Of a stretch of 64,000 bases of DNA, positions 58,336-64,000 are shown piece by piece. Origin of the DNA: Acidobacteriota bacterium (GTDB taxonomy: Bacteria; Acidobacteriota; Terriglobia; Acidiferrales; UBA7541); the NCBI GenBank assembly GCA_013289855.1, contig JABCZD010000003.1, positions 474,222-538,221 of the forward strand. The letters run 5' to 3'. The notes beneath the pieces were generated by a model that made no database searches, was not told the origin of the DNA, and saw only the letters and a program-made list of their open reading frames with translations. A program made the translations under genes and the position numbers. How positions within the stretch are numbered: position 1 is the first letter of the stretch; each line of letters opens with the position of its first letter.

Positions 58336-60300
58336 TTGAATACCTTGACGCACGCTCTACTGGGACTCTCCCCTTATATCCTTGCCCTTGCCGTATTCAT
58401 AGTGAGCCTTTGGCTTGTGCGCTTAGTTTGGATGACCGTGCAAGCGTTTCGACTGCGTCACTCACGGAGAAAGATTCTTAGTTTCCTCAAAGGGATTCAG
58501 GTAGCGACCGCTGAAGAACGAGCAGATGGTCTTCGGTTGGAACGGATTGAAGCGATGAGAGGGAAGGTCCGCCAGTCCGGGCTGGAAGTTCAGGAATGGT
58601 GGGGTACCGTGGAAGGCAGTCTCCAATGCTATGTGCGAAATGATGGCAAGGAAAGGTGGTACGGCGCAAATGTTGCGCGGGAGCTATTCCCGTACGAGGA
58701 GATTTTTGCTGGCTATGACGAGGCATCGCATCAAGCGGTCCCAGGACTCTTGACCGCTCTGGGACTTCTGGGCACCTTTGTCGCACTCTTGCTCGGTTTG
58801 GCCCACTTGGAATACACCGAAAAGGCAGTAACTGGCTTGAAGGAGTTGATCAACGCACTTTCGGGGAAGTTTTTTACTTCCGTTCTGGCCCTTGCTGCCA
58901 GCGTACTGTTTGTAATCGTAGAAAGATTCATCTGTGAGGCCTCGCTTGAAAAGCTCTACAGACAACTCTGTCACCACTTCGACCAGATTTTCCCGCGAAT
59001 TCGACCAGAGAAACTTCTGATTGATATCCAGAAGTACTCCAGTCATCAGGCGACGTCTCTCGCAAACATTAGCAGCGACCTCGTGGGACAATTTACAGGT
59101 GCCTTTCGCACTCAAATCGTGCCCAGCTTGACTGACGGTCTAGCGCAACAGCTAACGGCCCAATTGCTTCCTGCTGTGCAAAAGATGGAAGGTGCTTTAG
59201 AGAGACTTGAATCTCAAAAACAAGATAGCGTCGTCGGCGAAATCCGAAATCTCGTGAAGACCTTGGAGACGTCTATCACGGGAGCCCTAAAGGACATGGG
59301 ACAACAGTTCCATGAGCAACTGACAGGATCGGCCCAGAACGAGTTCACTACGGTTCAGAATACTTTGGCGAGTACTTCTCAGATGCTCGGGCAAATGAAC
59401 TCGCAGTTTGAGCTTACCCGGAGCGCCCTGTCGGAATTGGTGCAAGCGGCCAACGTCTCTTCGAACAACCAAGCACGTACGAGCCAGGAGCAAACACAAG
59501 CCCTTCAGGAACTGATGCGGGGGTTGATTGACGAACTGGGTCGCAATGCTAGTTCGAATTTGCAAAATATCGCTGGAGCATTAACAACAGTAGTTTCAGA
59601 CCTTACTCGCAAAGTTGAAGGTGTTTCAGAGTCGATGGTTCGGACAGTAGGCAATATGGCAGCGCAGTCACAGGCGACTGCCGATTCACTAGTGTCAAAA
59701 ACGGGCGAGTGGACTGAGGCAACCACGCAACGCCTCCAAAGTCTGCTGGATTCGGTCCAAGCTAGGAGCGAGGAGTTTTCTGCTGCCGGGAGATCGTTGC
59801 TTGAAGCAAAGCTCGTACTGTCGGAAGTTCTGAACAAGAACGCAGATGCACTACGTTCAATGGAAGCAGCAGCTAGACAGGTAGAGGGTTACACAACGGC
59901 TTTGACCGTTGTTGGAAGAAATGCCGATGATATCCTGCATCGCCAAACCGAAGCTGTAGTACATAGCCGCAAGGTTGTTGAAGATCTAAAAGAAACCGGA
60001 GCGCAGAATCAGAGCATCCTCGAGCAATACCGTCGCGTCCTTGAGGAGGCGAAGACCATATTTGGCGGTCTCGACCAGCAAGTCGAAAAGGTCTTGAACA
60101 CTGTCAATGCGGGAATGCGGGATTACGTGCAAACTGTCGAGAACAACTTTGGTGTGATCGTCAAGCATTCAAATGATTTCTTACCTGAGATATCGCGTAC
60201 CTTACAAACTCAGACACAGCAACTCGAGCGGCAATTAGACGAGTTGACCAGTGTCTTTGATCGCGCGTTGAAGGGTCGTCAGCCAGGAGGAAACGCATGA
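58336..60300 (+). CDS. zorA: Zorya anti-phage protein ZorA (MotA/ExbB-like, long tail)
   Basis: A 654-residue stator-like protein. Three membrane segments are clear (ILALAVFIVSLWLVRLVWM, GLLTALGLLGTFVALLLGL, FTSVLALAASVLFVIV), the second and third matching the MotA/TolQ/ExbB core. A helical tail of about 400 residues follows, rich in Gln/Ser, the hallmark of ZorA. The start is TTG 58336, with GGAGG 6 nt upstream. The gene overlaps zorB by 4 bp. With ZorB it forms a proton-driven motor that senses or responds to phage entry. Confidence 0.88.
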   Translation: MNTLTHALLGLSPYILALAVFIVSLWLVRLVWMTVQAFRLRHSRRKILSFLKGIQVATAEERADGLRLERIEAMRGKVRQSGLEVQEWWGTVEGSLQCYVRNDGKERWYGANVARELFPYEEIFAGYDEASHQAVPGLLTALGLLGTFVALLLGLAHLEYTEKAVTGLKELINALSGKFFTSVLALAASVLFVIVERFICEASLEKLYRQLCHHFDQIFPRIRPEKLLIDIQKYSSHQATSLANISSDLVGQFTGAFRTQIVPSLTDGLAQQLTAQLLPAVQKMEGALERLESQKQDSVVGEIRNLVKTLETSITGALKDMGQQFHEQLTGSAQNEFTTVQNTLASTSQMLGQMNSQFELTRSALSELVQAANVSSNNQARTSQEQTQALQELMRGLIDELGRNASSNLQNIAGALTTVVSDLTRKVEGVSESMVRTVGNMAAQSQATADSLVSKTGEWTEATTQRLQSLLDSVQARSEEFSAAGRSLLEAKLVLSEVLNKNADALRSMEAAARQVEGYTTALTVVGRNADDILHRQTEAVVHSRKVVEDLKETGAQNQSILEQYRRVLEEAKTIFGGLDQQVEKVLNTVNAGMRDYVQTVENNFGVIVKHSNDFLPEISRTLQTQTQQLERQLDELTSVFDRALKGRQPGGNA

Positions 60301-60980
60301 AGCGCCGCGAAAGACCCGATCATCTGTCTAGCTCGTTTACGGACCTAATGACTTCACTGGTCGTGATTTTTATTCTCTTATTTCTTGCATTTGTTCACGA
60401 GCAAGTCGGAAAGCAAGAAATCGTCAAAGATCATCTCCTGGCCGAACTTCAAAAGCGTTTGAAGGACGCAAACTTGGAGAAAGGAAATATCCGCAAAGAA
60501 GGCGACGCCGTCGTCATAATCGTCCCAGAAGGACTCATGAATTTTGAAACAGGACATTCCGAACTTAAACCGGGCGGCAAGGCGTTTCTAGAGACCTACT
60601 TTCCTCCTATCGCTAAACTTCTGGTCACCGAGTTCTACGGGGATATCGACTCTCTGATCGTGGAGGGCTATACCGACAAACAAAGAATACCAGGAATGAC
60701 CGAGGAGCAAGGGGAAGCACGAAACCTTCAATTGAGCCAGGAACGCTCAATGAAAGTGGTGGAGGAGGCTTTGCACGATTTGGAGGGACCGGGCCAAACT
60801 AGGGAGAGAGAATTCTTTTTGGACCGACTTTCCGCAAGCGGACGTGGAGAGCAAGAGGCAAAACACAGAGTCGGGCCGGCCAACAATCCAGAATTAAGAC
60901 GAGTAATATTCCGTATCCGCGTGCGTTCCACAGCCTTGGAAGAGGCGGCGAAAGAGATTAAGGCTGACTTACATCAATGA
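60297..60980 (+). CDS. zorB: Zorya protein ZorB (MotB-like, OmpA domain)
   Basis: A 227-residue partner of ZorA. A single membrane helix carries the proton-channel Asp (SFTDLMTSLVVIFILLFLAF, about residue 17). The C-terminal OmpA/MotB-type peptidoglycan-binding domain has VEGYTDKQR and LSQERSMKVVEEAL. The gene overlaps zorA and zorC by 4 bp each. Confidence 0.88.
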   Translation: MKRRERPDHLSSSFTDLMTSLVVIFILLFLAFVHEQVGKQEIVKDHLLAELQKRLKDANLEKGNIRKEGDAVVIIVPEGLMNFETGHSELKPGGKAFLETYFPPIAKLLVTEFYGDIDSLIVEGYTDKQRIPGMTEEQGEARNLQLSQERSMKVVEEALHDLEGPGQTREREFFLDRLSASGRGEQEAKHRVGPANNPELRRVIFRIRVRSTALEEAAKEIKADLHQ

Positions 60981-62314
60981 AGACAATTGAAGCTCTCGGG
61001 GAACTAGCTGCCACCGTCGGTTACCTGCGGTCGCAAACGTTGGCGCGTAACCTCGACCCTGCCCAAGAACTTAGGCGGTTGGGACTAGCCTGCGAATCCA
61101 TGAAAGCAGGAACCAATCTCGATAAAGAGCCGAATTTGGTCGAAGTCGAGAAGCTCGCGGAGCAGTGCCGTAAATTGGACTACAAACTAGACGGTTTTAG
61201 TCGTCGTGAACTAAGGCTGCTGTCCTGGCACAACGGCCTATTGACGAATGTTTTGTTCCGCCAGAATCTGCTCGGAAGTGTTCAGAATGGGGAAGTCCGG
61301 CCAAATCTTTCTGTGCTTGCAAAAATATACTTTGGCGCCTGGGGAGAGCATGAAGACCCTCGTCCATTTGAGAGCTTGCTACAGAGCGTAGCCGAAATAC
61401 AACCAACCTACTCCGCAACCCTTGAGCTTTACAAGAAACACTCAGCGCACATTTTCAGCCATCATGCGGACACTTTTCTCGCGAATGAGATTTTTTCGTC
61501 GGGAGCAGCCGTGAGCGATGTCCTGAAACAGTGGGATGTCCCAGCCAAGAGCCACTTAGCAAGTTCTGTTATTCAGGAATGCTTGAATCGCTCCTTGGTA
61601 CTTGTCGAAGAGGGCAGGAGCGAAGACTTGGCCGCTATATTAGGCACTCTTCAACTGCCAGCGATACGCCTTGAGATGCTCCGAAAGGCAATAGAACGCT
61701 TAATACTTTGCAGGCACGCAGACCGCAACGAAGAATTCCGGCGAACTCTAGAAATGTTTGTAATAGATCATCCTGACCTTGGAGACCCACGGTACCAGAG
61801 CAAAGCGCCGCACTGGACGGGAATAGATCGTAGGGCCGAGCAAACGTTTAGGGGATGGCGCAACAAGGTTGATTTGGTGTTCTTCTTTAACTCTGTGATG
61901 AACGATCAAGCCGATAAGCATGGGCGGAAAGCATTTTGGCTACGGTATGTGAATCAGGCACATGAATCCTTTGTTGCGCTCTGTCCAACGGATGCTTATC
62001 GCCTGCGGACGTCCCTTTGGCGTGAAAAGATACAGTACCGCAAGATTATCGACGACCAGGGGGTAAGTTGTTTCGTCATGCGGTTTCGCGGCAATAGCGC
62101 GGATATTGTGATAGCTGAGTTCAGCAAAGTCGGCAGTGCTCGTATTTTCCACCACAAGTCTTTTGTTCAGAAAATCGGCGATATGAATCGACAACAGTTC
62201 TGGCTGAAAGATCTTCGCAACGACGAAGGGGCTGATGAGACATTCAGGCACATGCCGGGATGGCAGAGTCGGGTGCGCAATTCCCTCGCAAGGTACGGTA
62301 TTCGTCCAATATGA
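60977..62314 (+). CDS. zorC: Zorya type I protein ZorC
   Basis: A 445-residue cytoplasmic protein, largely helical, with the EH-signature-type C-terminal region of ZorC (FWLRYVNQAHESFVALCPTD, VSCFVMRFRGNSADIVIAEF). The identification rests on fit to the zorABCD gene order and the EH-type region. It is found only in type I Zorya. It overlaps zorB and zorD by 4 bp each. In the system it is thought to act with ZorD on phage DNA downstream of the ZorAB motor. Confidence 0.82.
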   Translation: MKTIEALGELAATVGYLRSQTLARNLDPAQELRRLGLACESMKAGTNLDKEPNLVEVEKLAEQCRKLDYKLDGFSRRELRLLSWHNGLLTNVLFRQNLLGSVQNGEVRPNLSVLAKIYFGAWGEHEDPRPFESLLQSVAEIQPTYSATLELYKKHSAHIFSHHADTFLANEIFSSGAAVSDVLKQWDVPAKSHLASSVIQECLNRSLVLVEEGRSEDLAAILGTLQLPAIRLEMLRKAIERLILCRHADRNEEFRRTLEMFVIDHPDLGDPRYQSKAPHWTGIDRRAEQTFRGWRNKVDLVFFFNSVMNDQADKHGRKAFWLRYVNQAHESFVALCPTDAYRLRTSLWREKIQYRKIIDDQGVSCFVMRFRGNSADIVIAEFSKVGSARIFHHKSFVQKIGDMNRQQFWLKDLRNDEGADETFRHMPGWQSRVRNSLARYGIRPI

Positions 62315-63874
62315 CGCTCACCGTTGCGCAACTTGGACCTGTAAGTCTTCTCGCAACAAGCAATGGGTTGCTAGTTGCGAGCTCCAATGCTGCCGACCTA
62401 AGCACAAGGGCTTCTTGGCCGGAAATCGCCATCAAACATCCGCAAGGCCTCCAGACAGCCCTTGACATCGAGCAGAGTCTTGAACTTGGTTACGCCAGGG
62501 CTACACAAGAAGGAATCCTTGTTCCATATGAGTCTTTCGCTGAAATAAGGCGCTCTGGAATATCTCTGACGACGCGTTGGGTAGAGTGGTGCCCGTTCCT
62601 ATTGAAAATTGAGCGATTAAACGACATTGGCAGGAGCAATTTTCTCTATAAATACTCGTTCGTCATGGATGGTCAACCCATTTCATTCACGAGAACAGGT
62701 TACTTCGGGATGAGAGCGGGTTCAAAGTCAATCTATCAACTTGACGATCAGACTTATGCCCTCGTTAGCGAGATGGACCGATTCAATCAATTGCCTATTG
62801 AACAGAAGACGCGATCCGAGAGTTGGCTCGTCTTCAGCAAAGTTAAAGAATGCGCAACAGATGTGGGCGCAAGTCTAGACAAATACCTCCAATCCAACGA
62901 CGTCATTGTTCCCAAATCGCTGCAACTGAGCATTCATGAATGGCCGGACGGCAGCATCAGCTTCGCGCCTCAAGTGAGCGGAATCGCGGGAGACGGGCTT
63001 AAGCGAGCTTTCTTCCACAGTCCCACAGTGGAGAATTTCTATACTGTTGATGGTCCACACAATTCGCGGCTGCGCGTCGTATTTGACGAGAGGCAAACCG
63101 AAGTCCTCGAACGCATGAAAGGCGTACATCGCGCCTACGGCAAGCTCAAACAGCGGCTGTTGGACGAGCCCGAAATCGTGTTCGAGGGCTTGATGGACTC
63201 AGTTGAGGTTAGATACGGCCGACGTGTCGAGGGCATCGGCCCTCTGGAATCGGTGAATATTCCTGGTGCCCCGCGCGAAAAGAGCTTTCTGGCATTCGGG
63301 CCCGGCGAGTTAGCGCCAAGTACCGGAGACGCTTCAAGTGTCAATTTGCACCCAGACGAATCGAGCTCCATCTATCCTGACCTCCCGTCCTCGTCGCGAC
63401 GAAAGGATTTCATCGCCGAAGCTAAATACGCGATAGCATCCGGTCAAGCGGGGTTCGTGTTTGACGGTCGGGAAGTTAGAGTAGATGCGGAACTCAAGCA
63501 ACTGGTGACAGCCGAAGGGTTGGGGACGGACGATGCCGGGGAGAAAGCAGCGGCGGGCAAAGCCGACAAGAAATATCTCTTACCCTATCGGGATGAAGAA
63601 GACTTAAAGACGTGGGACCTGGAAGATGCAGAGCAAGCGAAGCAGCCAATAAGCGATGCGATGCCGCTCATGAGTCCAAAGTGCTTAAGCCCCTCCGTTC
63701 ATCTAAAAATACACCAAGAGGAAGGTATACGTTGGCTCCAAACTTGCCATCGGCTCAGACCTCAGCGGCGCGGTAGTCTCTTAGCGGATGACATGGGTCT
63801 CGGGAAGACGCTTCAGGTACTGACCTACCTGGCTTGGTGCATCGAACATGACAAGGATTTGCAGTTGGGCAACC
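62311..63874 (+). pseudogene. zorD: Zorya type I protein ZorD, interrupted by IS element
   Basis: About 521 codons of the ZorD helicase/nuclease from the ATG at 62311. The N-terminal 450 residues are the ZorD-specific part. Then the SNF2-type helicase begins (HLKIHQEEGIRWLQTC, Walker A DDMGLGKTLQ). The frame stops at once after DKDLQLGN where an insertion sequence begins (63875). Intact ZorD is about twice this length, so motifs II-VI and the C-terminus are cut off; the rest may resume beyond the window. The Zorya system is therefore probably inactive unless the element excises. Confidence 0.85.
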
Positions 63875-64000
63875 TGTAGTGCTCCCCGCTAAAACTAGAC
63901 GCTTCAGTTGGGTAAGATCAGGGCCTCCAAGACAGGAGGCAACATGGGCAGAAAACCACGCGTAGATCGTTCCCCGGAAGAGAAATGGCAGGTGGTGCAG
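63875..64000 (+). mobile_element. IS3-like insertion sequence, left end
   Basis: At 63875 the coding sequence of zorD gives way to TGTAGTGCTCCCCGCTAAAA, a TG-started terminus of IS3-family style. A transposase frame begins 69 bp further on. The right end and any target duplication lie outside the window. The family assignment rests on the terminus and the first 19 residues of the protein. Confidence 0.65.
63944..64000 (+). CDS. Transposase (OrfA-like), 3' end outside window
   Basis: ATG 63944, with AGGAGG 5 nt upstream, opens MGRKPRVDRSPEEKWQVVQ before the window ends. This is the usual beginning of the small helix-turn-helix OrfA of IS3-family elements. Only 19 codons can be seen. Confidence 0.6.
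   Translation, partial: MGRKPRVDRSPEEKWQVVQ

Overview
The window looks like a chromosomal contig from a soil-type Gram-negative bacterium, most likely an acidobacterium (Acidobacteriota, Koribacter/Acidobacteriales-like). The pointers are GC-rich coding DNA, short intergenic hairpin repeats of a kind I associate with those genomes, a subtilase ending in VIWGNS heptads, and two copies of an unusual membrane sensor domain. This is an inference from style; no rRNA or intact tRNA gene is present to settle it.

Bases 1-26.5 kb are ordinary core genome. In order: an L-lactate permease (5' end outside the window), a DegT-type aminotransferase, an FAD L-2-hydroxyglutarate oxidase whose start codon reads ATC, and a minimal CheA-CheY-CheX set whose CheA lacks its CheW domain. 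Next come a membrane protein, a secreted subtilase behind a near-consensus sigma-54 promoter with its probable enhancer-binding activator just upstream, and a membrane HD-GYP/GAF/GGDEF protein that shares the membrane domain of the earlier gene. A peptide-type ABC importer (two permeases, binding protein, one ATPase) follows. The segment ends with a DUF4129-DUF4350-MoxR-DUF58-SpoIIM-RDD cell-envelope cluster.

Bases 26.5-30.5 kb form a degenerate island between two 57-bp direct repeats that carry the 3' end of a tRNA gene. Inside are broken Rhs-repeat tips, each followed by a short gene, which is the layout of orphan polymorphic-toxin/immunity modules. The leading tip ends in an M15-peptidase-like domain, and the gene after it has a signal peptide. 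Bases 30.7-34.1 kb hold a two-gene unit (PD-(D/E)XK-like protein plus calcineurin-like phosphoesterase) that could be an uncharacterised defence pair. Bases 34.4-44.0 kb are an accessory metabolic block: LysR, two SDRs, GlcG-like, DinB-like, SnoaL-like, Rrf2, three metallo-beta-lactamase-fold proteins and a D-2-hydroxyacid dehydrogenase, with one gene-fragment junction.

Bases 44.3-50.3 kb look like a replicating mobile element. Three tiny ORFs are each followed within 6-8 nt by a conserved two-stem structured element with a variable tip. Then come a primase-polymerase/ATPase, an iteron-like array of nine GTAAGGCG octamers flanking an AT-rich stretch, and a sigma-factor-like protein. Bases 50.2-64.0 kb are a defence island: a CapH/CapP-type repressor-protease pair divergent from a short type II CBASS operon (CD-NTase, E2-like, patatin, small zinc-ribbon membrane protein), a large RecB-like nuclease/DNA2-like helicase, and a type I Zorya operon (zorABCD). 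zorD is cut just after Walker A by an IS3-like element that runs off the window.

The most novel-looking items are the structured-element/small-ORF cassettes, the orphan Rhs modules in a tRNA-derived repeat, the nuclease-phosphoesterase pair, and the iteron/primase region.
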